Assembly: GCF_022385335.1 (NCBI RefSeq)
Contig: NZ_CP092431.1
Coordinates: 8,308,001 to 8,372,000, forward strand
Length of the DNA: 64,000 bases
Direction: 5' to 3'
Origin: Streptomyces deccanensis
Lineage (GTDB): Bacteria > Actinomycetota > Actinomycetes > Streptomycetales > Streptomycetaceae
Shown here: positions 37,864 to 46,199 of the stretch, in pieces
Numbering within the stretch: position 1 is the first letter of the stretch
How the letters are laid out: every line of letters begins with the position of its first letter
Translations under genes and position numbers: made by a program
The notes under the pieces: model-generated
Databases searched by the model: none
What the model was told of the DNA's origin: nothing
The model's input: only the letters and a program-made list of their open reading frames with translations

Positions 37864-38331
37864 TCAGTGCTGGATCAGGCCGCCGACCAGGACAGGAGCG
37901 ACGTGACCGGTTGCCGGAAGGGTCTGTGCCAGCGCGAGGCCGATGTCGACCAGCGATGAACGGCGCAGGCAAGCGACATCGGGGATCGCAGTCCAGACCG
38001 ACTCCGCGATTTCGCCGTTCGGCTCAGGCCGGAGTCGGCCGCCGGTGATGCGGACCCGGTAGAAGATGCCGACATTCTGGTGCTCGACTCCCGCCCGTGC
38101 GACGGCGGCGGGGATCACCCTCGAGTCCACGCCCAGCAGGCGATCGACCACCGCGGCGCAGCCGGTCTCCTCGGCGACCTCCCGGATCACCGCATCGAAT
38201 GGATCCTCCCCGTGCTCGACCCTGCCGCCCGGAAGGGTCCAGCTGCTCTCGCCCTCCGGTGATACGTGACGGGCGAGCAGCACCCGCCCGTCCTCGATGC
38301 ACACGGCGTACGCCGCCAGCCGGAAACTCAT
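37864..38331 (-). CDS. Nudix hydrolase, passenger gene of the IS21 element
   Basis: The 155-residue protein has a full Nudix box: GGRVEHGEDPFDAVIREVAE followed by ETG, with the REVAEE metal-binding core. Nudix enzymes hydrolyse nucleoside diphosphates linked to another group; the substrate is not readable. GGGAGG lies before the ATG. It sits inside the IS21 inverted repeats, between istA and the right end, in the same direction as istA. Passenger genes are uncommon in this family. Confidence 0.88.
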   Translation of the reverse strand: MSFRLAAYAVCIEDGRVLLARHVSPEGESSWTLPGGRVEHGEDPFDAVIREVAEETGCAAVVDRLLGVDSRVIPAAVARAGVEHQNVGIFYRVRITGGRLRPEPNGEIAESVWTAIPDVACLRRSSLVDIGLALAQTLPATGHVAPVLVGGLIQH

Positions 38332-38440
38332 CCCCGCACCTCCCGCAGGACCCTATCCAACGTCCAAGATCTGCGCATCGCTTCGCGGGGTGGAGCCAGA
38401 TCAACTTCTTACGCCTGGAGCCACTTCTGTTCCGAGTGGT

Positions 38441-38466
38441 GGAGCCCAAAGAAGTGCTTACAAACA
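38441..38466. repeat. Right terminal inverted repeat of IS21 element
   Basis: It ends AAGTGCTTACAAACA, the inverted counterpart of the left repeat at 27800. The inward copies of TGGAGCCA at 38416 and 38394 fit IS21-type multiple end repeats. Confidence 0.82.
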
Positions 38467-38472
38467 GCCGGT
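38467..38472. repeat. Right target-site duplication of the IS21 element
   Basis: GCCGGT, identical to 27794-27799. It ends one base before the stop codon triplet of the TetR gene, so that gene escaped disruption. Confidence 0.75.
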
Positions 38473-38473
38473 T

Positions 38474-39064
38474 TCAGGTGGGGCGGCGGATGGCCTGTAC
38501 GGCGCTGTCGTAGAGGTCGAACATGTCGGCCTGTCCGCCCTCGCGTACCCATTCCTCGTTGGCTGCCTGCATGCAGACGATCGCTGCGGCCGCGATCGCG
38601 CGGGCTTGCAGGGTGCGGCGGTCGGAGTCGGGCAGTCGCGGCTCGATGTGCGGTGCGAACAGGTCTTGCCAGCGGGCTTGTTTCTCGGTGTGTCCGGCGC
38701 GCAGGGAGTCGTTGCCGAACAGCAGCGTGATGAACTCCAGGCGGCCTTCGGCTGGTATGTCGATCTCCTCGAGCACCTGGAACGCCGCGCGCAGCGCCGT
38801 CCAGGCGTCCTCATCGGCCGGGCGCTCGGCGAGGCGCGCGGCGATCAGTTCGCCCTGTTCGTCCAGGCCGCTGAGCGCGAGGTCTTCCTTGTTGCGGAAG
38901 TAGTTGAACAGGGTCCGCCGGGAGACGCCCGCGGCGGCGGCGACCTCATCGAGGGTCGTGTTGTCGAAGCCCTTGGCGCCGAACAGCTCGATGGCGGTCC
39001 GGGCGAGCAGGGAGCGGACCACGGTGCGGGTCTGTTCCCGGATGGGGGCTGGTTTCTGAGTCAT
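38474..39064 (-). CDS. TetR-family repressor beside an aldehyde dehydrogenase
   Basis: The 196-residue protein has the TetR DNA-binding head: AIELFGAKGFDNTTLDEVAA followed by AAGVSRRTLFNYFRNKEDLA. The C-terminal ligand domain is unspecific. It is divergent from the aldehyde dehydrogenase at 39194, with a perfect 17-bp palindrome between them that is very probably its operator. The IS21 right end lies immediately after its stop codon. Confidence 0.9.
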   Translation of the reverse strand: MTQKPAPIREQTRTVVRSLLARTAIELFGAKGFDNTTLDEVAAAAGVSRRTLFNYFRNKEDLALSGLDEQGELIAARLAERPADEDAWTALRAAFQVLEEIDIPAEGRLEFITLLFGNDSLRAGHTEKQARWQDLFAPHIEPRLPDSDRRTLQARAIAAAAIVCMQAANEEWVREGGQADMFDLYDSAVQAIRRPT

Positions 39065-39099
39065 GCACCGATGGTACTTCGTCTCACGTCATGCATCTA

Positions 39100-39116
39100 C
39101 TTGCACTCAGTGCAAG
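39100..39116. promoter_or_regulatory. TetR operator palindrome
   Basis: CTTGCACTCAGTGCAAG is a perfect inverted repeat with 8-base arms, midway between the divergent TetR and aldehyde dehydrogenase genes. Confidence 0.8.
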
Positions 39117-39193
39117 GGTGTGCGTAGAGTGAATGCCATGAGCGACGGCCGCCCCCGTCCCGCCGCCCTCATCGACAGCGAAGGAACGCGATC

Positions 39194-40621
39194 ATGACCA
39201 TCACCGACGTCACCGCACGGCTCACCGACGCGGAGCGCTTCCAGCACATCCTGCAGACCCAGCGCGCCGCCTACCTCCGCGACGGAGCGCCTTCACTGGA
39301 GGCGCGGCGCAGCGATCTGGCCAGGTTCAAGAAGGCGCTGATAGCTCGGCGCGGCGCCATCGAGGAGGCGATCGACGCCGACTTCGGGCATCGCTCGCGG
39401 CACGAGAGCGCGTTGATGGAAGTTGTGGGGGTCGTGCAGGGCATCGACTACCTGCACCGCAACCTTCGCCGGTTCATGCGTCCGACCCACCGCCACATCG
39501 AGCTGCTGCTGCGTAACGGCAGCAACCGCATCGAGTACCAGCCGCTGGGCGTGGTCGGCGTCATCTCGCCGTGGAACTATCCGGTCAACCTGTCGCTGAT
39601 GCCCGTGGTCACCGCGATCGCGGCCGGCAACCGCGTCATGCTCAAGCCGTCGAAGCTGACCCCGGCGACGAACGCGGTGCTCGCGCAGATGCTCGGCGAG
39701 CTGTTCCCGCCGGAGCAGGTCACGATGGTGACCGGCGACGGCTCGGCGTTCTCTTCCCTGCCGTTCGACCACCTCGTCTTCACCGGCAGCACCGAGGTCG
39801 GACGGGCGGTGATGAAGGCGGCCAGTGGCCACCTCGTCCCCGTCACGCTGGAACTGGGCGGCAAGTCCCCGACCATCGTGGCCAAGGGACATGTGACCGA
39901 CCGGGCCGTGTCCGACATCGTCTTCGGCAAGCTGCTCAGCGGCGGGCAGACCTGCATCGCCCCCGACTACGCCCTGGTCCACGAATCCGAGATCGACGCC
40001 TTCGTCGCCGCCTACGACCGACTGGTGCAGGCCGCCTACCCCGACGGCCCCACCGGCGAGGACTACACCTCGATCATCGACGACAAGCAGTACCGGCTCC
40101 TGACCGGCCTGATAGAGGACGCCCGTGCCCACGGGGCGCGGATCATCGAGGTCGGACATCGGCCGGAAGAGGCGGCGCTCCGCCCGCACACCCTCGCGCC
40201 GACCGTCGTGCTCGGCGTCACCGACGACATGCGCATCGCCCACGAGGAGATCTTCGGCCCCATCCTGCCGATCTTCGGCTACCGCGACATCGACGACGCC
40301 ATCGACTACGTCAACGCACGGCCCCGGCCGCTGGCCCTGTACTACTTCGGTGACAACGGCCCCGACCGGCGCAAGGTCCTTGACCGCACGACCTCCGGCA
40401 ACGTCACCGTCAACGGCACCATCATGCACGTCGCACAGGACGACCTCCCCTTCGGCGGCGTCGGCGCCAGCGGCATGGGCAAGTACCACGGCATCGAAGG
40501 CTTCCGCACCCTCAGCCACCCCAAGGGCATCTACGTCCAAGGACGCTGGAACGCCACCCGCCTGCTGCGCGCCCCCTTCACCAAGCGCACCGAGACCCTC
40601 CTCAACTTCCTGCTCCGGTAA
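39194..40621 (+). CDS. Coniferyl aldehyde dehydrogenase-like enzyme
   Basis: The 475-residue NAD(P)-dependent aldehyde dehydrogenase starts after GAAGGA. It carries GVVGVISPWNYPVNLSLMPV, VFTGSTEVGRAVM in the nucleotide-binding part, VTLELGGKSPTIV with the general-base Glu, and the catalytic Cys in SGGQTCIAPDYALV. The short C-terminus and overall pattern match the class 3/coniferyl aldehyde group that oxidises fatty or aromatic aldehydes. It is divergent from the TetR gene at 38474 and probably repressed by it. An SDR gene follows about 160 bases later in the same direction, so the two may be co-transcribed. Confidence 0.9.
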   Translation: MTITDVTARLTDAERFQHILQTQRAAYLRDGAPSLEARRSDLARFKKALIARRGAIEEAIDADFGHRSRHESALMEVVGVVQGIDYLHRNLRRFMRPTHRHIELLLRNGSNRIEYQPLGVVGVISPWNYPVNLSLMPVVTAIAAGNRVMLKPSKLTPATNAVLAQMLGELFPPEQVTMVTGDGSAFSSLPFDHLVFTGSTEVGRAVMKAASGHLVPVTLELGGKSPTIVAKGHVTDRAVSDIVFGKLLSGGQTCIAPDYALVHESEIDAFVAAYDRLVQAAYPDGPTGEDYTSIIDDKQYRLLTGLIEDARAHGARIIEVGHRPEEAALRPHTLAPTVVLGVTDDMRIAHEEIFGPILPIFGYRDIDDAIDYVNARPRPLALYYFGDNGPDRRKVLDRTTSGNVTVNGTIMHVAQDDLPFGGVGASGMGKYHGIEGFRTLSHPKGIYVQGRWNATRLLRAPFTKRTETLLNFLLR

Positions 40622-40781
40622 CGGAGCCCTCCCCGGCGCCCGCCGGCCCCGGCCATCGCCCAGGCGGGCTGAGAGCCCGCCCCGGCAACAGACGAACACC
40701 CGATGACGGTCACAGACCGTCGCAAGAATCGAAAGGAGAAGGGGCAGAGGTACCCGCGAGGGCGCCGTGTCCCCGACTGCC

Positions 40782-41591
40782 ATGAACAAGATCGACTACC
40801 GTACCCAGACCACATTGATCACCGGCGCGAGTGCCGGCCTCGGCGCGGAGTTCGCCCGCCAGTTCGCCGAGCGCGGCTCCAACCTCGTACTGGTCGCCCG
40901 CCGCGCGGACCGGCTTCAGGCCCTGGCCGACGAACTGTCCGCGAAGTACCACATCACCGCAACCGTGGTGCCGTTCGACCTCACCGCGCCGGCCGCCGGC
41001 GAAGCGCTCGCCGCGGAGATGACCCGGCGCGGGATCACCGTCACCAGCCTCGTCAACAACGCCGGCTTCGGCACCCACAGCCCCTTCCGCCAGGAGGACC
41101 CGGCACGCGTCCAGCAGGAGATCAACCTGAACGTCGCCAGCCTGGTCGACGTCACCCGGGCCTTCATCGACCAGCTGACCGGCGTCCTGATCAACATCGC
41201 CAGCTCCCTCGGCTACCAGCCCTGGCCCAACGCCGCCGTCTACGGGGCGACCAAGGCCTTCGTACTGAGCTTCACCGAAGCACTGTGGCAGGAATCGCGA
41301 GGAACCGGCCTGCGCGTGCTCGCCCTCTCCCCGGGCCCGACCCGCACCGAGTTCTTCGACACGGCCGGCTCCGACAACATGGCCCGCGGCGTCCGGCTGC
41401 AGACCCCACGCCAGGTCGTCACCACCGCACTGCGCACCCTGGACAAGCGCAACCCCCCACCCAGCGTCGTCTCCGGCACCTTCAACTGGCTGATGACCCT
41501 GACCTCACGCTTCACCACCCGCCGCGCCAACGTTCTCGCCTTCGGCGCGATGACCCAGTGGCAGATGCGCTCGAGCGGGCCCGGCCACTGA
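40782..41591 (+). CDS. Short-chain dehydrogenase/reductase
   Basis: The 269-residue protein has TTLITGASAGLGAEFARQFA for cofactor binding, LVNNAGFG near 90, the catalytic serine in NIASSLGYQP, the YGATK pair (Tyr and Lys) and the family's LSPGPTRTEFF segment. A GTG at 40767 is an alternative start with GAGGG upstream; ATG 40782 fits homologous N-termini better. It follows the aldehyde dehydrogenase and may interconvert the corresponding alcohol or ketone. Confidence 0.87.
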   Translation: MNKIDYRTQTTLITGASAGLGAEFARQFAERGSNLVLVARRADRLQALADELSAKYHITATVVPFDLTAPAAGEALAAEMTRRGITVTSLVNNAGFGTHSPFRQEDPARVQQEINLNVASLVDVTRAFIDQLTGVLINIASSLGYQPWPNAAVYGATKAFVLSFTEALWQESRGTGLRVLALSPGPTRTEFFDTAGSDNMARGVRLQTPRQVVTTALRTLDKRNPPPSVVSGTFNWLMTLTSRFTTRRANVLAFGAMTQWQMRSSGPGH

Positions 41592-41741
41592 CCTGCTCCA
41601 GACCACCGCCAATCGGAGGGCCCCGGCTTCTGCCGCGCCGGCGAGACCACGACCTGACCACAGGCGACGCCGACCGATCGCCTGCGGCGGTGAACTGCCC
41701 ACCGCCGCCCCCTCGGGAGTGCCTCTCGATTTGGTGGCTCG

Positions 41742-41755
41742 AAACCGATCGGTTT
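41742..41755 (+). promoter_or_regulatory. Operator upstream of the DUF3533 gene
   Basis: AAACCGATCGGTTT is a perfect 14-bp palindrome. The core AACCGATCGGTT recurs upstream of the TetR gene at 43312. Apart from this site the 356-base gap 41592-41947 holds no gene; the leader before the DUF3533 ATG is long. Confidence 0.78.
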
Positions 41756-41947
41756 ACGATGGCGGTGAAACCGGCTGGCTTCCCACAGGGGCGGTCACGA
41801 CCGTGCCCAGTGAGGTTGCCGAGCGGTCACCGTGTTCCCCTGCGGTTGTGCAAGCCGAGGGTTGAACCCCCAGAGAACTCCCGGCCTGCAATGGCGCCGT
41901 CCGGTCTCCTCGCTGATGTAACTGTGCTGTCCAGACCGGAGTAAGTC

Positions 41948-43249
41948 ATGAATGGAATTCACCCCTTCCGCGTGCTGCGCGCCAGGCCCCTCTGGATAGC
42001 AGGCGGTGTCATCACAGGCGTCCTCGCGCTCCTGTTCGGCATCTTCTATGTCGGCCCCAATATCGATCCGGCCGGCCATACGAAGAATCTGCCGGTCGGC
42101 CTGGTCAACTCCGACAAGGGGGCCAGTGTCGGCGGCAAGCAGATCAATCTCGGGGCGCAGATCACCGGGTCGATCAAGTCGTCCACCGCGAGTGGCGACA
42201 AGATCGACTGGAAGGTGATGGACGAGAAGCAGGTGAAGGAGGAGCTCGGCAAGGGCAAGCTCTTCGGCGCGCTGGTCGTCCCCGCCGACTTCACCTCCTC
42301 CGTCAGCGCACTGACCGGATCCTCGGCAACCGGTGATCCGGTTCGCCCGCAACTGACGGTGCTGACCAACCAGTCCGCCGGCAGCATAGGCTCCAACATC
42401 GCCCGGCAGGCGGCGACGACGGCGGCCGAGGGCGCCTCGCTCCAGGTGGGCAAGCAGCTGACCGCGCAGGCCCAAGCTCAACAGGCCAAGGTGCCGACGG
42501 CGGCCCGCGTCCTGCTGGCCGATCCGGCCGCGGTGACCGTCAAGGACGGGCATCCACTCGACTCGCACAGCGGCCTGGGCCTGTCGGCGTTCTACTACGC
42601 GCTCGTCCTCGTGGTCTGCGGCATGCTCTCCGCCAACGTCATCAGCGGCCAGGTCGACCACGCCCTCGGTTACACCCACAACGACATGGGCCCGCTGCGC
42701 ATCCACCGCCCGCTGATCAAGGCCACCCGCGTGCAGAGCCTCGCCATGAGCAGCACCCTGATGGTGGCCCTGTCCCTGCTGATGGGCACCCTGGTCATGG
42801 TGGGGACGATCGGCATCATGGGGATGGACGCCTCCCATCTGCCGCTGCTGTGGCTGTACTCGGTGGCCGCCATCGCCGTCTCCGGGATCGGCGCCCTTGC
42901 TCTGCTCGCCGTCTTCGGTACGCCCGGCATGCTGGTGGTCACGCTGGTCTTCATCGCGATGGCCGTGCCGACGGCCGGCGCCACCACCCCGATCGAGTCG
43001 CTGCCCGGTTTCTACCGCTTCCTCGCGGAGTTCGAGCCGCTGCGGCAGATCACCGGCGGCGTCCGCTCGATCCTCTACTACGACGCCCAGGGCGACGCGG
43101 GCCTGACCCGGGGCTGGGTCATGATGGCAGCCGGCCTCGCGGCAGCCGCACTGTTCGGCTTCGGTACGACGAGCTGGTACGACCGCAAGGGGCTGCACCG
43201 CACCACCGCCGCTGAGGCGCAGCCCAAGGGGCCTGCCGTCAAGGCGTAG
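41948..43249 (+). CDS. DUF3533/YhgE-type membrane protein
   Basis: The 433-residue protein has one N-terminal membrane helix (WIAGGVITGVLALLFGIFYV), a large extracytoplasmic domain (residues 40-210, with LPVGLVNSDKGASVGG), and a bundle of five C-terminal helices starting at AFYYALVLVVCGMLSANVIS. This is the layout of the SNG1/DUF3533 and YhgE/Pip proteins, related to ABC-2 permeases and sometimes linked to drug resistance or export. GGAG lies before the ATG. The TetR gene downstream shares its operator, so it is a regulated transport-like function. Confidence 0.82.
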   Translation: MNGIHPFRVLRARPLWIAGGVITGVLALLFGIFYVGPNIDPAGHTKNLPVGLVNSDKGASVGGKQINLGAQITGSIKSSTASGDKIDWKVMDEKQVKEELGKGKLFGALVVPADFTSSVSALTGSSATGDPVRPQLTVLTNQSAGSIGSNIARQAATTAAEGASLQVGKQLTAQAQAQQAKVPTAARVLLADPAAVTVKDGHPLDSHSGLGLSAFYYALVLVVCGMLSANVISGQVDHALGYTHNDMGPLRIHRPLIKATRVQSLAMSSTLMVALSLLMGTLVMVGTIGIMGMDASHLPLLWLYSVAAIAVSGIGALALLAVFGTPGMLVVTLVFIAMAVPTAGATTPIESLPGFYRFLAEFEPLRQITGGVRSILYYDAQGDAGLTRGWVMMAAGLAAAALFGFGTTSWYDRKGLHRTTAAEAQPKGPAVKA

Positions 43250-43268
43250 CGGACCGTACTCCCCTGAA

Positions 43269-43280
43269 AACCGATCGGTT
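43269..43280 (+). promoter_or_regulatory. Operator upstream of the TetR gene
   Basis: AACCGATCGGTT, identical in core to 41744-41753 and neighbouring bases, lies 31 bases before the TetR ATG. This indicates autoregulation. Confidence 0.78.
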
Positions 43281-43311
43281 CTCTTCGATGGAATGGAGTT
43301 GACCTCTCACT

Positions 43312-43881
43312 ATGACAACCCAGGCGAAGGTGACTCCCCGCGAGCGACTGTTGGAGGCAGCCGCCACGCTCACCTACCAAGAAGGCGTGGGCGTCGGTGT
43401 CGACGCGCTGTGCAAGGCCGCAGGGGTGTCGAAGCGGTCCATGTACCAGCTCTTCGAAAGCAAGGACGAACTCCTGACGGCGAGCCTGGAGGAACGCATC
43501 ACTGCCTTCGCGGCGCAACTCCTGCCCGCGGCGGACGATGGTCGTCCGCCGCGCGAGCGGATCCTGCACGTGTTCGAGCAAGTGGGGTCCCAGGCGGGCG
43601 CGCCGGAATTCCGAGGCTGCCGCTACCTCGCCGTACAGATCGAGCTCAAGGACGAGGGCCATCCCGCAAGCCAGGTGGTCCGCCGGGTCAAGGGGAATCT
43701 GACGGCCTTCTTCCGTACCGAGGCCGAACGGGGCGGGGCGAGCGATCCCGACCTGCTGGCCAGGCAGCTCAGCCTCACCTTCGACGGCGCCGTAGCCCGC
43801 GCGAGCGTCAGAGCCGAGAACCTGGCTGGGCTCATCGGGCCCACCGTGGGAGTCCTGCTCGACAGTGCAGGCGTGCGTTGA
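43312..43881 (+). CDS. TetR-family repressor of the DUF3533 gene
   Basis: The 189-residue protein has a TetR head (LLEAAATLTYQEGVGVGVDA, then CKAAGVSKRSMYQLFESKDE) and a C-terminal domain of the TetR_C type found in YcdC-like regulators (FRGCRYLAVQIELKDEGHPA). The shared palindromes before it and before the membrane protein gene make autoregulation and repression of that gene the simplest reading. The gap after it (43882-44148) contains no recognised gene. Confidence 0.9.
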   Translation: MTTQAKVTPRERLLEAAATLTYQEGVGVGVDALCKAAGVSKRSMYQLFESKDELLTASLEERITAFAAQLLPAADDGRPPRERILHVFEQVGSQAGAPEFRGCRYLAVQIELKDEGHPASQVVRRVKGNLTAFFRTEAERGGASDPDLLARQLSLTFDGAVARASVRAENLAGLIGPTVGVLLDSAGVR

Positions 43882-44148
43882 CGCACCTCGTGTCTGATCC
43901 GGCCCACTCGTGACGGCACTTCACGTGCATGCGAGCCGGTGACCTGGGCGCCGGCCCAGGCGATGCCGGGCTTGCCCGCGAGGCCCGCCGGCTGCGCTTC
44001 CCGCATGCTTGCTCGCACGGGATTTCCTCGTAGGTGCCGCAGCGGACGGCCTGCAACAAGCGCCCGCGAGCCCGCTGTTGGCCTGGTCGACGCCCACGGC
44101 ATCCCGTGTCCGTCCGAGCCCCATCTCGGAAGGCGCGGCGCGGTGTGG

Positions 44149-45966
44149 CTACCTCTTCGGCGGCACCGTCGGCATCCCCAGGAAGGGCAACCTCAGGGCG
44201 CCGAAGGCGTCGGAGGGGACTGCCGGGTGACGGGGTTCCACAGGCGTCAGGCGTTTGTAGGTCGTTCCCTGTGCTGGACGAAAGTCTTCCTCGCCTTTGT
44301 TGGGCCAGGCCGACATCGCGCGCTCGGCCTGGGCCGTGATCGTGAGGGACGGGTTGACTCCGAGGTTGGCGGAGATGGCCGCTCCGTCGACGACGGAGAT
44401 GCCAGGGTGTCCGTACAGCCGGTGGTACGGGTCGATGACGCCGGTCTCGGGAGTGTCGCCGATGGGGCAGCCGCCCAGGAAGTGAGCGGTGAGCGGCGTA
44501 CCCATCAGCTCGCCCACATTGCTGCCCGCGAAGCCGTCGACCTCGGCGGCGATGACGGAGGCGGCTTCCGAAGCCGCCTTGATCTGTTTGGGGTTGGGCG
44601 CCCCATGGCCCTGACGGGCCAGCAACAGTCCCTTGCCCACGCCCTTCGGCTTCAGATAGGTCGTGAGGGAGTTGTCCAGCGACTGCATGACCAGACCGAT
44701 GATCGTCCGCTCCGACCAACGGCGGTTGGAGAGGGAGCGGGCCATGAGCACCGGGTGCTTCGCCACGTTGACCAGCCAGCCCAGGAACCTCGACGAGCCC
44801 TCGGCGTACGGGACTTGCAGGACGAACCCGGCGCCCATCGCGTTCGATCCCTTGCCGTAGCGGACGGGCTCGATGTGGGTGTTCTCGTCGGGGTGGATCG
44901 AGGAGGTGATCGCCACACCCCGCGTGAAGTCGATGCTCTGTCCTCCAGCGACTCTGCGGTGCCGCCGGACGTTTGCGTGCACACTCACCAGGGCTTCGGA
45001 GTTGGTGCGGGTCAGATCGCCCAGTCGCTCGGAGAGGTGCGGGAGTTGGCCGCCGGTTCTCATCCGGTGCAGCAACGTCTGCGTACCGTAGGTGCCGGCC
45101 GCCAGGACGACGTTCCGCGCCCTGAACGTGCGGCCGACGCTCCTGCGTTTCCGGTCCGTCGGCCGGGTCCTGACCGTGTACCCGTCCGGCGAGTCGTCCG
45201 TGATCGAGACGACGGTCGTCATGGGGTGGACGACGGCGCCCGCCTGCTCGGCGAGATAGAGGTAGTTCTCGTTGAGGTTGTTCTTCCCGCCGCGGCGACA
45301 GCCCGTCATGCACTCACCGCACTCGACACAGGCCTTGCGGGCCGGGCCGACGCCACCGAAGTAGGGGTCGGCCACCTCCTCTCCCGGCTTTGACTTCGCC
45401 GACCCGTCGGCGTCCTGGCCGTCGCCGAAGAAGACTCCTACGGGGGCCATGTGGAAGGTGTCGCCCACGCCCATCCGTTCGGCGACCGCCTGGAGATGTA
45501 CGTCGGCCTGGGTCGTCGTGGGGTTGAGCCGCACCCCGAGCATCCGCCGGGCCTGGTCGTAATACGGCTTCAACTCCGTTTCCCAGTCCGTGATGTCCTT
45601 CCACTGCGGGTCGTCGAAGAACTGCTTCGGCGGTTCGTACAGGGTGTTGGCGTAGTTGAGGGAGCCACCCCCGACCCCGGCCCCGGCCAGCACCACCACG
45701 TTGCCCAGCGGATGGATGCGCTGGATGCCGTACATGCCGAGCCTGGGTGCCCAGAGATAGTTCCTGACGTCCCAGGAGTTCTTGGGCAGCGAGTCGGGCG
45801 TGAACCTGCGGCCCGCTTCCAGCACGCCCACGCGGTAGCCCTTCTCGGTGAGCCGAAGGGCGGTGACGGAGCCGCCGAAACCGGAACCGACGACGACTAC
45901 GTCGTAGTCGTACGCGGAGTCGTCTCTCTGCTTGTTCGGCTTCGTGGAAGAGTTCTTCCGTGACAC
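44149..45966 (-). CDS. GMC-type oxidoreductase, ChoD (cholesterol oxidase)-like
   Basis: The 605-residue flavoprotein starts at a GTG with GAGGAGA upstream. The FAD motif is VVVVGSGFGGSVTALRL near residue 24, followed by NVVVLAGAGVGGGSLNYANT and a Cys-rich segment CVECGECMTGCRRGGKNN, which is typical of the ChoD-like branch. The C-terminal motif GGCPIGDTPETGVIDP and the active-site His/Asn end (VNPSLTITAQAERAM) are present. This branch includes sterol oxidases and many uncharacterised enzymes, so the substrate is open. There is no export signal. Confidence 0.87.
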   Translation of the reverse strand: MSRKNSSTKPNKQRDDSAYDYDVVVVGSGFGGSVTALRLTEKGYRVGVLEAGRRFTPDSLPKNSWDVRNYLWAPRLGMYGIQRIHPLGNVVVLAGAGVGGGSLNYANTLYEPPKQFFDDPQWKDITDWETELKPYYDQARRMLGVRLNPTTTQADVHLQAVAERMGVGDTFHMAPVGVFFGDGQDADGSAKSKPGEEVADPYFGGVGPARKACVECGECMTGCRRGGKNNLNENYLYLAEQAGAVVHPMTTVVSITDDSPDGYTVRTRPTDRKRRSVGRTFRARNVVLAAGTYGTQTLLHRMRTGGQLPHLSERLGDLTRTNSEALVSVHANVRRHRRVAGGQSIDFTRGVAITSSIHPDENTHIEPVRYGKGSNAMGAGFVLQVPYAEGSSRFLGWLVNVAKHPVLMARSLSNRRWSERTIIGLVMQSLDNSLTTYLKPKGVGKGLLLARQGHGAPNPKQIKAASEAASVIAAEVDGFAGSNVGELMGTPLTAHFLGGCPIGDTPETGVIDPYHRLYGHPGISVVDGAAISANLGVNPSLTITAQAERAMSAWPNKGEEDFRPAQGTTYKRLTPVEPRHPAVPSDAFGALRLPFLGMPTVPPKR

Positions 45967-46199
45967 GTGCTCTCCTCATTGAGAACGGGTGACTCGGAGC
46001 CGTTCTGATGGCGGCTGCGCGGTCGGGCGGGTGAACGGGGCAGTGACGGGCCCTCTGGACCAAACGCTTATGACGTCACGAGCAAGTGAGCGGACGGGTG
46101 CTGGGCGACACACCGCCGGGTCGGCGCGGCCCGGCCTCGCAGTGTCGGACAGACGGTCAGCCGACCCCTGAGGGGTGTCACCACGTCACGTGCCGAAGG

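Larger units (their letters stand above)
27800..38466 (-). mobile_element. IS21-family element with passenger and two nested insertions
   Basis: The element is bounded by inverted repeats beginning TGT(C/T)TGTAAGCACTT and flanked by GCCGGT duplications. Near each end, further copies of a TGGCYCCA motif recur, as is common in IS21 elements. It carries istA (37671 to 32622) and istB (32625 to 28155), overlapping by ATGA, both interrupted. Extra contents are a Nudix gene upstream of istA and about 300 bases without a gene after istB. Removing the two inner elements (28290-31947 and 33663-37075) leaves about 3.6 kb. The intact duplication implies that the IS21 copy landed here before or together with its insertions. 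It is now non-autonomous. Confidence 0.85.

Noticed and set aside
27800..38466. Integration at a tRNA gene
   Set aside because: No tRNA sequence lies at either end; the ends are IS21-type repeats with a 6-bp duplication.
43921..44124. 67-codon minus-strand frame possibly from a transposase
   Set aside because: No family motif could be confirmed in any frame, and the gap is short.
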